The notes: generated from the sequence alone by a model not told the origin. A stretch of 64,000 bases of DNA from Paracoccaceae bacterium (GCA_030148005.1 JASBUI010000019.1:62001-126000), one strand, 5' to 3'; positions 17,117 to 25,711 are shown, numbered from the stretch's first letter. Program-made: numbers and translations.

Positions 17117-17929
17117 ATGGGCAATGACAAGGGCGAAGAGTTTCGCCAGATGCACCGGCGGGGCGATCCCTTTGTCCTGGCTAACGCATGGGATGCAGGG
17201 TCGGCCAAGATGCTGGTTGCGCTTGGGGCCAAGGCCATTGCCACATCTTCGGCGGCGCATGCCTTTACGCTGGGACGGGCCGACATGGGCCATGTAACGC
17301 GCGATGAGGCGCTGGCGCACGCGCAGGATCTGGTGGCTGCGGTTGATGTTCCGGTGTCCGGTGATTTTGAGAACGGCTATGGCGCCTCGCCCGAGACTTG
17401 CGCCGAAACGGTGCGCATGGCGGCCGAGGTCGGGCTGGCAGGTATCTGTATCGAAGACACTGCCCTGCCCTCAAGCGAGCCTTATGAGCGCGAACATGCG
17501 GTTGAGCGCATTGCCGCGGCGGTTTCGGCGGCGCGCGCGCTTTCCAAGGACTTCTTTCTGTTTGCCCGCGCCGACGGGATCATGACCGGGGCCTATGACA
17601 TCGAAGAGGCGCTGGCGCGGACGATCGCCTTTGACAAGGCAGGCGCAGACGGGCTTTACGTGCCGCTTCCCAAGTCTCCGGATGATCTTTTGCGGGTGAT
17701 CAAGTCGACCGCCAAGCCGGTGAACGTTCTGGCGGCGGGGCCATATGCCAAGCTTACGCGGGCCCAATACGCGCGCATGGGTGCGGCGCGCATATCAATA
17801 GGCTCGGCCCTTGCGCGCGTCACACATCGCGTCATTCTGGATGCTGGCACGGCGATGTTCGGCAAAGGTGATTTCAGCCCACTGACCAAGGCCGCACCCG
17901 GAGCAACGATAGATGAGATGCTGAAATGA
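17117..17929 (+). CDS. Isocitrate lyase/PEP mutase superfamily protein
   Basis: A 270-residue TIM-barrel enzyme of the isocitrate lyase/phosphoenolpyruvate mutase superfamily. Seen motifs are NAWDAGSAKML, the metal-binding GDFENGYG near 80-90 and GICIEDTALPS near 110-120. The KKCGH loop with the catalytic Cys of isocitrate and methylisocitrate lyases is absent. So a hydrolase, phosphonopyruvate hydrolase-like or oxaloacetate decarboxylase-like activity is as likely as a lyase. ATG 17117 has AAGGTG eight bases upstream. GTG 17108, overlapping the previous stop, is the alternative. It sits between an aminotransferase and a TPM protein, with ATGA overlap at its 3' end. Confidence 0.85.
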   Translation: MGNDKGEEFRQMHRRGDPFVLANAWDAGSAKMLVALGAKAIATSSAAHAFTLGRADMGHVTRDEALAHAQDLVAAVDVPVSGDFENGYGASPETCAETVRMAAEVGLAGICIEDTALPSSEPYEREHAVERIAAAVSAARALSKDFFLFARADGIMTGAYDIEEALARTIAFDKAGADGLYVPLPKSPDDLLRVIKSTAKPVNVLAAGPYAKLTRAQYARMGAARISIGSALARVTHRVILDAGTAMFGKGDFSPLTKAAPGATIDEMLK

Positions 17930-18789
17930 GGGCCTTTCTGGCCCTCCTCCTTCTACATCTGACGGCCGTTGCCGCCGTTGCGGCGCCCTATCCTGCGCGT
18001 ATCGACCAATTCGTGAACGACTATGCGCAGGTTCTGACCCCGCCAACAAAGCAGCGGATCACCAACAAGCTAAGCGAGTGGCACCAGACTTCGGGGATCG
18101 AAGTGACGCTGGCCATCGCACAAAGCCGCGCTGATTATGACCCAAGCGCCTCGCTGGAAAGCTTTGCCTTGGGCATGTTCAACGGCTGGGGCATTGGGCG
18201 CGCGGCCCAGAACGACGGCATTCTGGTGCTTGTTCTGGTGGGCGATCGTAACATCCGAATTGCGCTGGGATCAGGATTTGGGCCTGAGTGGGACGCAGCG
18301 GCGCAGACGGTGATCGACAAGAGTTTCCTTCCCAAATTCCGCGAAGGGCGCATTTCTGAAGGCATCGAGCAAGGTATCGATGCCACTATTGTGCAGATTG
18401 CCCAGCCCTTCAGCGCGAATTTGGGCCCGGGCGCTGCCGAAGGCACATCCAAAAGCGCAGCGCAGGGAAAAGGCGTGATCGTGATCATTCTCGCATTCTT
18501 TGCCCTTGTGATTGCAATTGGAGAACGCCAGCGGCTAACGCGCCTTGTTTTGCCATTTCGCAAGTGTCCCAATTGCAAAAAGCGCACTCTTTCGGTGCAA
18601 GAAGAGATCGTCCACGAGCCATTTCATGGCATGCGCGGAAAGAAACGCGTTCGCACAAGCTGTTCCAACTGCGACTGGGCGAATGAGAAAGAGTTCTATT
18701 TCTCAAGCGACGAGGGCGAGTCACGTTCTGGCCGCAGCGGCGGTGGCGGCGGATCAAGTTCAGGCGGCGGCGCAAGCGGCAAGTGGTAG
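17926..18789 (+). CDS. TPM-domain membrane protein with C-terminal zinc ribbon
   Basis: A 287-residue exported and anchored protein. It has a signal peptide (1-20, cut near AVAA/PYPA) and a TPM domain (about 24-160, with GWGIGRAAQNDGILVLVLVGDR). A single membrane helix (about 183-199) is followed by a cytosolic zinc ribbon with C214-x2-C217 and C246-x2-C249. The tail is Gly/Ser-rich (271-287). TPM proteins are often annotated as putative phosphatases (TLP18.3) or membrane repair factors, but the function here is not known. The start overlaps the previous stop by 4 bases. It ends the aminotransferase / PEP-mutase-like operon. Confidence 0.88.
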   Translation: MRAFLALLLLHLTAVAAVAAPYPARIDQFVNDYAQVLTPPTKQRITNKLSEWHQTSGIEVTLAIAQSRADYDPSASLESFALGMFNGWGIGRAAQNDGILVLVLVGDRNIRIALGSGFGPEWDAAAQTVIDKSFLPKFREGRISEGIEQGIDATIVQIAQPFSANLGPGAAEGTSKSAAQGKGVIVIILAFFALVIAIGERQRLTRLVLPFRKCPNCKKRTLSVQEEIVHEPFHGMRGKKRVRTSCSNCDWANEKEFYFSSDEGESRSGRSGGGGGSSSGGGASGKW

Positions 18790-18811
18790 GTGCCTGCGTG
18801 CGCTCCAAAGC

Positions 18812-19315
18812 CTAGAACCGAAAGGCGACCCTTGCGGAAAGCGTAACCATTTCTGCATCTTGCCCAGAGTTGTTGATGTTCTTGAAGTCGTGGAACAAAA
18901 GCTCGCTTCCAAGCGTCACCCGGTTGCCCAGATCATAGCCCACCCCGGCCCCAAGGACGTATCCGTTGTCCCGAAGCGGGTCAGAGGCAACCATTGCCGC
19001 CCCCGCCGTGCCGTACAGAAAGGCGTTACCGACGGCATAGCCGCCGCGCAGTTTTAGCCGTGCAAGCCCGTTGATGCGTGCCACACCGCCCAAATCAATA
19101 TCCATGGTGTCATAGTCAAACTCACCACCTATCACGACGCGGTCGTTGTCGTAATTATACCCTACAAAAACACCACCGATCGCGCCGCGTCCCTGTGTTG
19201 CTGTGCGCCCATCGAGATGTCCCAATTGCGCGCCCGCATATATTCCTGTCAGGTCTCCTGCCGCGGCCGGGCTTGAGAGGATGCTCAAAAGCCCGATCAG
19301 AGTTGCTCTTCTCAT
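18812..19315 (-). CDS. Outer-membrane beta-barrel protein (opacity/OmpA-barrel-like)
   Basis: A 167-residue small porin-like protein. The signal peptide MRRATLIGLLSILSSPAAAG is followed by alternating hydrophobic and polar strands rich in Gly and Tyr (GIYAGAQLGHLDG, GGVFVGYNYDNDRVVIGGEF). The protein ends in Phe (ARVAFRF), the classical barrel-assembly signal. The start at 19315 has a strong AAAGGAAG. An upstream Met at 19354 lacks a ribosome site and would spoil the signal peptide. It is convergent with the TPM gene. A 17-base motif 132 bases upstream (19447-19463) recurs before the lipoprotein gene at 52264. Confidence 0.88.
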   Translation of the reverse strand: MRRATLIGLLSILSSPAAAGDLTGIYAGAQLGHLDGRTATQGRGAIGGVFVGYNYDNDRVVIGGEFDYDTMDIDLGGVARINGLARLKLRGGYAVGNAFLYGTAGAAMVASDPLRDNGYVLGAGVGYDLGNRVTLGSELLFHDFKNINNSGQDAEMVTLSARVAFRF

Positions 19316-19723
19316 TTTACTTCCTTTTATTCTTAGCTTCTTTACTTTCGCCAAGAACCGGCCATCCCCGCCTTGATCGCGAACCTAACGGCAGTTTCCG
19401 TTTTCCCAAAAACCATTTGTTTTCAGTCGGCTGAACTTTGCCGCTCAGGCAAGATTTCGCCAAATCCGGGGAAATGCACTGTTTCGAAAAGCGCCACAAA
19501 GCCCTTGTCGTATTTGGCCGCAAGCGTCGCAAACAGGCCAGAAAGCGCGCCCTTGCCGTGGCGAGATCAACGGAAGGGAGGGCGCCTTGCCTAAGAGGGA
19601 TTGGATCATAGCCTTGGTCGTTCGCACCATCGGTGCAGAGCGTGGGCGCGCGGCGCGCGGGCGGCCCTGACGCGGGTTGCATGTGCTTGCCCGTTTCCGC
19701 CACGATCCAAGAAAGCCCTACCC
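19316..19723. other. 408-base gene-free region between the barrel protein and mttB
   Basis: The longest gene-free stretch of the window. It is the divergent upstream region of the outer-membrane protein (minus) and the MttB-family gene (plus). The part next to the barrel gene is A+T-richer than the surroundings and probably holds its promoter. It contains the repeated motif at 19447-19463. The part next to mttB is very G+C-rich, with a GCGCGCGGCGCGCG run near 19650. ORFs through it have poor coding character. I see no RNA gene or riboswitch here. Confidence 0.6.
19447..19463 (-). promoter_or_regulatory. 17-base motif AGGCAAGATTTCGCCAA, copy 1
   Basis: The same 17 bases occur at 52348-52364. 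Both copies lie in intergenic DNA upstream of minus-strand cell-envelope genes (132 bases from this outer-membrane protein start, 84 bases from the lipoprotein start). Beyond the identical core, both are followed by a TCCGGGG block, directly here and about 13 bases further on in copy 2. The core is an imperfect inverted repeat (GGC..A.AT.T..GCC). A shared regulator site is the simplest reading, but the regulator is unknown. In each case a plus-strand gene (mttB here, edd there) lies on the other side. Confidence 0.5.
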
Positions 19724-21259
19724 ATGACCCAGAACTCTGTTCGCCGCTCGGGCGGCCGCTCTGCCCGCCACGCCCTGCGTGCAGCGCCATTGGCCGAAAA
19801 CATGCGCCCTGTAAGGCCCGGCATGTCCGGCGGTCGCTATAACCCGCTGACCCAGACCGACATTCAGAACATACACAGCGCGGCGCTGGATGCGCTTGAG
19901 GTTATCGGGCTTGCCGATGCCCCCGAAAGCGGCGTTCGGATACTGACCGGCGCGGGGGCGCTTTTGGGCGACGACGGGCGGATCAGGTTTCCGCGCGCCC
20001 TGGTCGAAGACATGCTGGCCATCGCCCCCAAGAACATCACGCTTTGCGGCCGCGATCCGGTCCATGACCTCGATCTGCGCGACACGCGGGTTTACTATGG
20101 AACGGCGGGCGCGGCGGTTCATATCGTCGATGTCGAGGGGAACAACTATCGCGAAAGCACGGTTCAGGACCTGCACGATGCCGCGCGCATCGTCGAGACG
20201 CTGGATAACGTGCATTTCTTTCAGCGCCCGATGGTCTGTCGCGATATTCCCGACAACCGCGAGATGGACCTTAACACCGTCTATGCGGCCTGCTCGGGAA
20301 CGACCAAGCACGTCGGCACATCCTTTACCGAACCGGACTATGTCGCGCCGGCGCTTGAGATGCTGCACATGATGGCGGGGGGCGAGGATAAATGGCGCGA
20401 GAGGCCATTTGTTTCCAACTCGAATTGCTTTGTGGTTCCGCCGATGAAATTTGCCACCGAAAGCTGCCGCGTCATGGAAGAGTGCATTCGCGGCGGCATG
20501 CCGGTCCTGCTGTTGTCGGCCGGTCAGGCCGGTGCCACGGCCCCTGCCCCGATCGCCGGCGCGATCGTTCAGGCGGTCGCCGAATGCCTTGCCGGTCTGG
20601 TCTATGTGAATGCCATGGCTCCGGGGCACCCGGCGGTCTTTGGGACTTGGCCGTTTGTCAGCGACCTGCGCACCGGGGCGATGTCGGGCGGATCAGGGGA
20701 GCAGGCCCTTCTAACAGCTGGTTGCGCACAGATGCACCGCTTTTACGGGCTTCCTGGCGGCGCCGCGGCCGGTATTGCCGATGCCAAGATGCCGGACATG
20801 CAGGCAGGATGGGAACAGGCAACATCGAACGTCATGGCGGGGCTTGCGGGGCTGAACATGGTTTATGAAGCGGTGGGCATGCATGCCTCGCTTTTGGGGT
20901 TCTGTCTTGAGTCCCTTATTCTGGGCGATGACATGCTGGGCCAGGTGCAGCGCTGCGTCAGAGGCATTGAGGTCACGCCTGACACGCTTAGCCTTGAGAC
21001 AATGAAAGAGACCTGTCTTGGGGGCCCGGGCCACTATCTGGGCACGCAGCAGACCCTGTCGCTGATGCAGACCGAATATATCTACCCCAAGATCGGTGAC
21101 CGAACTTCCCCCAAGGAATGGGCAGAGATCGGCAAGCCGAACCTTCTTCGCCGCGCCACCGCCCGCAAGGAAGAGATACTGGCCGCGCCCACGACGGCCG
21201 CCTTCCCGCCGGAGGTGGACCACGCGATCCGCAAGGCCTTTGCCATTCACCTGCGCTAG
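19724..21259 (+). CDS. MttB-family methylamine/betaine corrinoid methyltransferase (non-pyrrolysine)
   Basis: A 511-residue TIM-barrel protein of the trimethylamine methyltransferase (MttB, COG5598) superfamily. It reads through without an in-frame amber codon, so it belongs to the non-pyrrolysine group. Characterised members of that group demethylate quaternary amines such as glycine betaine, proline betaine or carnitine and pass the methyl to a corrinoid protein. The N terminus (about 1-35) is Arg-rich. Segments TRVYYGTAGAAVHIVD, SNSNCFVVPPMKF and LPGGAAAGIADAKMPDMQAG are typical of the family. ATG 19724 is chosen because upstream codons look non-coding. No corrinoid protein gene is in the window. 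An SDR gene follows 69 bases later. Confidence 0.88.
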   Translation: MTQNSVRRSGGRSARHALRAAPLAENMRPVRPGMSGGRYNPLTQTDIQNIHSAALDALEVIGLADAPESGVRILTGAGALLGDDGRIRFPRALVEDMLAIAPKNITLCGRDPVHDLDLRDTRVYYGTAGAAVHIVDVEGNNYRESTVQDLHDAARIVETLDNVHFFQRPMVCRDIPDNREMDLNTVYAACSGTTKHVGTSFTEPDYVAPALEMLHMMAGGEDKWRERPFVSNSNCFVVPPMKFATESCRVMEECIRGGMPVLLLSAGQAGATAPAPIAGAIVQAVAECLAGLVYVNAMAPGHPAVFGTWPFVSDLRTGAMSGGSGEQALLTAGCAQMHRFYGLPGGAAAGIADAKMPDMQAGWEQATSNVMAGLAGLNMVYEAVGMHASLLGFCLESLILGDDMLGQVQRCVRGIEVTPDTLSLETMKETCLGGPGHYLGTQQTLSLMQTEYIYPKIGDRTSPKEWAEIGKPNLLRRATARKEEILAAPTTAAFPPEVDHAIRKAFAIHLR

Positions 21260-21328
21260 CTTGAACTGGACAGTTCGCGGCGCGTGGGCTCATATCGCGG
21301 CCAAGCTCAGGAATTTGGGGAATGCGGC

Positions 21329-22084
21329 ATGCAGATCACGGACACGATGGCAATTGTAACGGGCGGCGCCTCTGGCCTTGGCGAAGCTACGGCGCGGCAT
21401 TTTCGCGAAAGGGGCGCAAAAGTCGCCATCCTTGACCGCGATGAAGAACGCGGCGCGGCGGTTGCGAAGGAAATCGGGGCAAGCTTTGCCGCCGTCGATG
21501 TCACCGATGCGGCCTCGGCCGAAGCGGCGATTGCAAAAGCCAAGGACGCCATGGGCGGGTTGAACGCTTTGGTCAACTGCGCGGGCATCGTGACCGGCAA
21601 CCGCATCCTTGGGCGCAATGGCGTTCACCCGCTAGAGCCATTTGTCCGCACGATCGAGATCAACCTGATCGGCACGTTCAACATGCTGCGCCTTGCCGCT
21701 CAGGCAATGGACGGCAATGAGCCCGATGCAGATGGCGCGCGCGGCGTTATCATCAACACTGCCTCTATCGCGGCAATGGAAGGACAGGCAGGTCAGGCGG
21801 CATATTCGGCCTCAAAAGCCGGGGTGGCGGGGATGACCCTGCCGATTGCGCGCGATCTGGCCCGGCAGGGCATTCGGGTTATGGCAATCGCACCGGGAAT
21901 ATTCATGACCCCCATGCTGGAAAGCCTTGGGGATGAAGCCCTTGCCGAGCTTTCGGCCAAGGTGACGTTTCCCAAGCGCCCCGGAAAGGCCCGTGAATTT
22001 GCCCATCTGGCGCAGACGATAATTGAATGCGCCTATCTGAACGGGGAAACGATACGGATCGACGGGGCGCTTCGCCTTACTTGA
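21329..22084 (+). CDS. SDR family dehydrogenase (HSD10/3-hydroxyacyl-CoA dehydrogenase type II-like)
   Basis: A 251-residue short-chain dehydrogenase. Cofactor motif TGGASGLG is near 11-18, the Asp that prefers NAD(H) is in AILDRDEE, NCAG is near 83, the catalytic Ser is in INTASIAAMEGQ and YSASK is near 158. A 12-residue insert before the Ser (DGNEPDADGARG) is shared with HSD17B10-type 3-hydroxyacyl-CoA dehydrogenases, which suggests beta-oxidation of short or branched acyl-CoAs. The start at 21329 follows TTGGGGAATGCGGC. It is downstream of and co-directional with the MttB-family gene and convergent with the ABC-F gene. Confidence 0.85.
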   Translation: MQITDTMAIVTGGASGLGEATARHFRERGAKVAILDRDEERGAAVAKEIGASFAAVDVTDAASAEAAIAKAKDAMGGLNALVNCAGIVTGNRILGRNGVHPLEPFVRTIEINLIGTFNMLRLAAQAMDGNEPDADGARGVIINTASIAAMEGQAGQAAYSASKAGVAGMTLPIARDLARQGIRVMAIAPGIFMTPMLESLGDEALAELSAKVTFPKRPGKAREFAHLAQTIIECAYLNGETIRIDGALRLT

Positions 22085-22110
22085 ACTTTACCGCGCAAGC
22101 CTATGTCAAT

Positions 22111-23913
22111 TCAGCCTTCTGCGCGTTCTTCAAGGTCCAGCCATTCAGCTTCGGCGGCATCAAGCAGGGCCTGCCGCGCAACCAGAGCATCGGTGGCTTT
22201 TTGAAACTTGGCGGGCTCTTTGCTGAAAAGATCCGGGTCGGATAGCAGCGTCACAAGTTTTCCGATCTCAGCCTCAATGCGCTCCATCTCGGCTGGCAAT
22301 GCCTCAAGGCGGTGACGCTCTGTAAAACTAAGGCCCGAACTTTTGGTCTCTGACGACGCTTTATCTTTCTTTTTCTTGGTCTTCTGGTCCGTCTTTGAAG
22401 TTGATTTCTCGCCGCGCTGCGCCTGATAGTCACTCCAACCGCCCGCATAGACGGTCGCCGTGCCGTCGCCTTCCATTGCAACGGTTGTCGTTGCGACGCG
22501 GTCAAGAAAATCGCGGTCGTGGCTGACAAGGATCACGGTTCCGGCGAAATCATCCAGAAGCTCCTGCAGCAGGTCCAGAGACTCGACGTCCAGATCGTTG
22601 GTCGGCTCGTCCAGTACCAGAAGGTTGCATTCTCGCGCCATCAGCTTGGCCAAAAGCAGCCGCGCCTTTTCGCCGCCCGAAAGTGAGCGGACGGGCGCGC
22701 GGGCTTGGGCATCGGTAAAGAGGAACTCTTTGAGATAGCCGACGACGTGGCGCGGCGTGCCGCGAACCATCACCTGATCGGCCTTGCCGGACACGGCCAT
22801 GTCCTTGTCACCGACAAGGCTTTCCCAAAGGCTCATATCCGGATCAAGCGCTTCGCGGTTCTGATCAAAGATGGCCGTTTCAAGTTTGGTGCCAAGCTTG
22901 ACTGTGCCCTCGTCAGGTTCAACTTCGCCGGTCAACATCTTTAAAAGAGTGGTTTTTCCAACTCCGTTTGGCCCAACCAGCGCGACCCGGTCGCCCCGTT
23001 GCACCGTCAGTGAAAAGCCCCGCAGGATGTCACGGCCATCATAGGTTTTGCTTATGCCCGTGGCCTCTATCACCTTCTTGCCTGACGCCTGCGCCGCGCC
23101 AAGCGCCATGCCTGCGGTCCCTTGGCGGCGGATCATTGCCGCGCGATTGGCACGCAGATCGGCAAGCGCGCGCACGCGGCCCTGATTGCGTTTGCGCCGG
23201 GCCGATATGCCCTCGACCGCCCAGCGGGCCTCTGCCTTGATCTTGCGGTTCAGTTTATGGCGCGCCTCGTCCTCTTCGTCCCAGACCTTGTCGCGCCATG
23301 CCTCAAAGGCGGCAAAGCCCTGTTCCTGGCGGCGCACGACGCCGCGGTCGATCCACAATGTGGCGCGGGTCAGCGCGTTCAGGAACGCCCGGTCGTGGCT
23401 GATCAGCACAAAGGCCGCGGCGGTGCTGGACAGCTCTCGCTCAAGCCATCCAATAGCCTCGATATCCAGGTGGTTGGTCGGCTCATCCAGAAGCATAAGC
23501 TCTGGCGCCTCGGCCAAAAGCTTGGCAAGCGCCGCGCGCCGCCTTTCGCCGCCTGAAGCCGTTGAAACCTCGCCTGCGGGATCAAACTTCAGACCTTCGG
23601 CAACCGCTTCGACCTTGTAGTCCTGACCGGGCTCAAGCCCGCTGGTTGCAAAATCGCCAAGCGTTGCAAAACCTGTCAGGTCGGGGTCCTGCTCCATGTA
23701 GCCGGTGGAGGTTTGCGGGGCCAGCACGCGGTCGCCCCTGTCAGCTTCGACCAGACCGGCCATGACCTTCATCAGCGTCGATTTACCCGACCCGTTCCGC
23801 CCGACAAGGGCGACGCGGTCGCGTTCCTGAACGATAAGCGACAGACCCTCAAAGACGGGATCGCCGCCAAAGGTCAGGGAGATATCGGAAAGTTGCAAAA
23901 GTGGTGCGGCCAT
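22111..23913 (-). CDS. uup: ABC-F family ATPase (Uup-like)
   Basis: A 600-residue soluble twin-ABC ATPase without membrane domains. The first Walker A is GRNGSGKST (38-46) with signature ASGGERRRAALAKLL. The second Walker A is GPNGVGKTT (near 318) with signature LSGGEKARLLLAKLM. DEPTNHLD and DEPTNDLD are the Walker B/D-loop forms. A charged linker joins the halves, followed by a Lys-rich stretch and a C-terminal coiled coil (about 535-600). That C-terminal domain is the mark of Uup, which in E. coli acts on ribosomes and structured DNA. It is convergent with the SDR gene. Confidence 0.9.
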   Translation of the reverse strand: MAAPLLQLSDISLTFGGDPVFEGLSLIVQERDRVALVGRNGSGKSTLMKVMAGLVEADRGDRVLAPQTSTGYMEQDPDLTGFATLGDFATSGLEPGQDYKVEAVAEGLKFDPAGEVSTASGGERRRAALAKLLAEAPELMLLDEPTNHLDIEAIGWLERELSSTAAAFVLISHDRAFLNALTRATLWIDRGVVRRQEQGFAAFEAWRDKVWDEEDEARHKLNRKIKAEARWAVEGISARRKRNQGRVRALADLRANRAAMIRRQGTAGMALGAAQASGKKVIEATGISKTYDGRDILRGFSLTVQRGDRVALVGPNGVGKTTLLKMLTGEVEPDEGTVKLGTKLETAIFDQNREALDPDMSLWESLVGDKDMAVSGKADQVMVRGTPRHVVGYLKEFLFTDAQARAPVRSLSGGEKARLLLAKLMARECNLLVLDEPTNDLDVESLDLLQELLDDFAGTVILVSHDRDFLDRVATTTVAMEGDGTATVYAGGWSDYQAQRGEKSTSKTDQKTKKKKDKASSETKSSGLSFTERHRLEALPAEMERIEAEIGKLVTLLSDPDLFSKEPAKFQKATDALVARQALLDAAEAEWLDLEERAEG

Positions 23914-24006
23914 TGCTGCGAGCTATGCGCAAGGGCGGCGGGCGTCAACACCCGGCGTGCGCCATGCACCCGAATTCAGCGTGCAGGCCGGGCCGATCCG
24001 CGGCGA

Positions 24007-24738
24007 TCAGCTTGCCACAGCGCGCAGGGCCCGGGCGCGGGCCGCCGGAACCGCCTGAATTTCAACGGCGGTAAAGACATGCAGGGTGTTCAGTTCGGCA
24101 TCAATGACCGCGTGGTCGCTGACCCAGCCGCCCATCCCCAGATAGGTGCGCAAGAGCGGCGGCATCGCCTGCATGGCGCGCCTTGGGTCGGCTTTGCGGC
24201 GCAGGCGGGTGGAGAAACGAAAGACGTTCGGCGCCTTCACGCCCGGGGCCAAGTGGCGCGGCGCAAGGTGCCGGTCACGGATCCAGGCGAATGCATCGCC
24301 ATGGGCGCGCCCCTCGGTGCCGGCAAAGGAAGAGCAGCCAAACAAGAGTTTCACCTCTTTTTCATCGACCAGCCGCGTCATGGCGCCCCAAGCAACGCGC
24401 AGGATGTCGGGGTCATGCAGGCCGGGGCGCAGGCAAAAGCGGCCCATTTCGATCAGCGCGCCCTCAAAGCTGACCAAGGGCGCAAGGTCATAGAACTGGG
24501 CCGCGTAGCTTTGGGCGATCTGGCGACCGCTGGACAGGAACATGTACCGAAAGCAGGCCACAAGCTGGTCTGTCTGAACGTCCTCGATCAGAACATGGGT
24601 ACAAAGATCATCAAAGCGGTCGGCGTCGATGCCGTCCACCTTGTGAAAGGCAAGGTGCCGCAAACGCTGGGCTGATCGCACATCGCCTTGCGTTTTGGCT
24701 GGGCGCGCCCGGTATCTTCCCTTGCCGAACCCGCGCAT
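24007..24738 (-). CDS. GNAT acyltransferase, OlsB-like (lyso-ornithine lipid synthesis)
   Basis: A 243-residue protein of the GNAT/acyltransferase class. Segments VACFRYMFL, YAAQFYDLAPL, ALIEMGRFCLRPG and FGCSSFAGTEGRAHGDAFAWI match the OlsB family, which transfers a 3-hydroxyacyl chain from acyl-ACP to the alpha-amino group of ornithine in membrane lipid synthesis. The length and the C-terminal LLRTYLGMGGWVSDHAVID region, typical of OlsB and related hemolysin-like acyltransferases, support this. The partner olsA (O-acyltransferase) is not adjacent. It is divergent from msrB. The start ATG at 24736-24738 has GGAGCGCC in front. Confidence 0.8.
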   Translation of the reverse strand: MRGFGKGRYRARPAKTQGDVRSAQRLRHLAFHKVDGIDADRFDDLCTHVLIEDVQTDQLVACFRYMFLSSGRQIAQSYAAQFYDLAPLVSFEGALIEMGRFCLRPGLHDPDILRVAWGAMTRLVDEKEVKLLFGCSSFAGTEGRAHGDAFAWIRDRHLAPRHLAPGVKAPNVFRFSTRLRRKADPRRAMQAMPPLLRTYLGMGGWVSDHAVIDAELNTLHVFTAVEIQAVPAARARALRAVAS

Positions 24739-24866
24739 CTGGCGCTCCTTTATTGGAAAGGCGTAAGTTTCGGCCTAAATATGCGTCGAGGGCCGTTGCA
24801 GCACAAGCTGTCACAGGATCGGCCGGGGCGCAGAGGCGCGCCTGAAACACCGCAAGGGGCACCAGA

Positions 24867-25259
24867 ATGGACAAAGTCGTCAAATCCGAAACCGAATGGA
24901 AAGAGCAACTGTCTGATCTGGCCTACAAGGTCACGCGCAGGCATGGCACCGAACGGGCCTTTACCCATGACGATTTTCCAAAAGGCGCCGGGACTTTCCG
25001 CTGTGTTTGCTGCGGCGCGCCGCTTTTTGATCAGGCCACCAAGTTTGACAGTGGAACCGGCTGGCCGTCTTTTTACGCCCCGATCGACGCAGAGATGGTT
25101 GGCGAGAAAAGCGACAATAGCTGGCTGATGCGACGCACCGAAGTCCACTGCAACCGCTGCGAGGCGCATCTGGGCCATGTCTTTCCAGATGGTCCCCAGC
25201 CGACCGGGCTGCGCTATTGCATCAACGGCGTTGCTCTGACGTTTGAAGCAGAGGACTAG
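24867..25259 (+). CDS. msrB: Peptide-methionine (R)-S-oxide reductase
   Basis: Repairs the R-sulfoxide of methionine in oxidised proteins. The 130 residues include two zinc pairs, C46-x2-C49 (CVCC) and C95-x2-C98 (CNRC), the SGTGWPSFY substrate motif (62-70) and the catalytic Cys C118 in RYCINGVAL. It is a single-domain MsrB with no MsrA fused or adjacent. Its TAG stop shares a CTAG palindrome with the TAG stop of the convergent BamE-like gene, so the two coding regions overlap by 4 bases and there is no room for an intergenic terminator. Confidence 0.96.
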   Translation: MDKVVKSETEWKEQLSDLAYKVTRRHGTERAFTHDDFPKGAGTFRCVCCGAPLFDQATKFDSGTGWPSFYAPIDAEMVGEKSDNSWLMRRTEVHCNRCEAHLGHVFPDGPQPTGLRYCINGVALTFEAED

Positions 25260-25711
25260 TTTCCGCCGCCCAGAAACTCGCCGGCGTTGATGTTGCCTAG
25301 GTTGCCCAGAAGCTGACGCAGGAACGAAATGCCCTTGATGTTGCTGTCGGTCACGCGCCGGGACAGGGCAACAACCTTGCCGTCTTCCAGCGTAAAGCGC
25401 TCGATGTTTTCAACAACCCCGGCCTGATCAAAGCTTATGGCGACCACCTGCCGGTCAATTTCCTGAGGCTTGCGATAGGCAAAGCTTCTGAAACGGCTGC
25501 GAACGTAGTAGTATCCGCTGTCCTTCAGAACGCCCGTTGAAGTTGGGCGACCGATCGCTTCGGCGACGGTATCGCGGTTGTCCACGCCGACCGTGATTGC
25601 CTGAAGTTCGGAATCCGACGGCACATACCCATGGTTCTGGTATGTCGCCGAACAGGCCGATACCAAAAGAAAAACCGCACAAAGCTTGAAAAAGCCGCTC
25701 AGTCTTGCCAT
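25256..25711 (-). CDS. BamE/SmpA-OmlA family outer-membrane lipoprotein
   Basis: A 151-residue lipoprotein. The signal peptide MARLSGFFKLCAVFLLVSAC ends in the lipobox LVSAC, with Cys 20 as the lipidation site. The mature part has the SmpA/OmlA fold pattern (AITVGVDNRDTVAEAIGRPTSTG, then ISFDQAGVVENIERF). In E. coli BamE is a non-essential part of the outer-membrane barrel assembly machine. This protein is one of the alphaproteobacterial homologues, often with a longer C terminus, so a BamE role is likely but inferred. ATG 25711 is chosen for signal peptide position. It is divergent from yceD and stop-overlapping with msrB. Confidence 0.87.
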   Translation of the reverse strand: MARLSGFFKLCAVFLLVSACSATYQNHGYVPSDSELQAITVGVDNRDTVAEAIGRPTSTGVLKDSGYYYVRSRFRSFAYRKPQEIDRQVVAISFDQAGVVENIERFTLEDGKVVALSRRVTDSNIKGISFLRQLLGNLGNINAGEFLGGGN

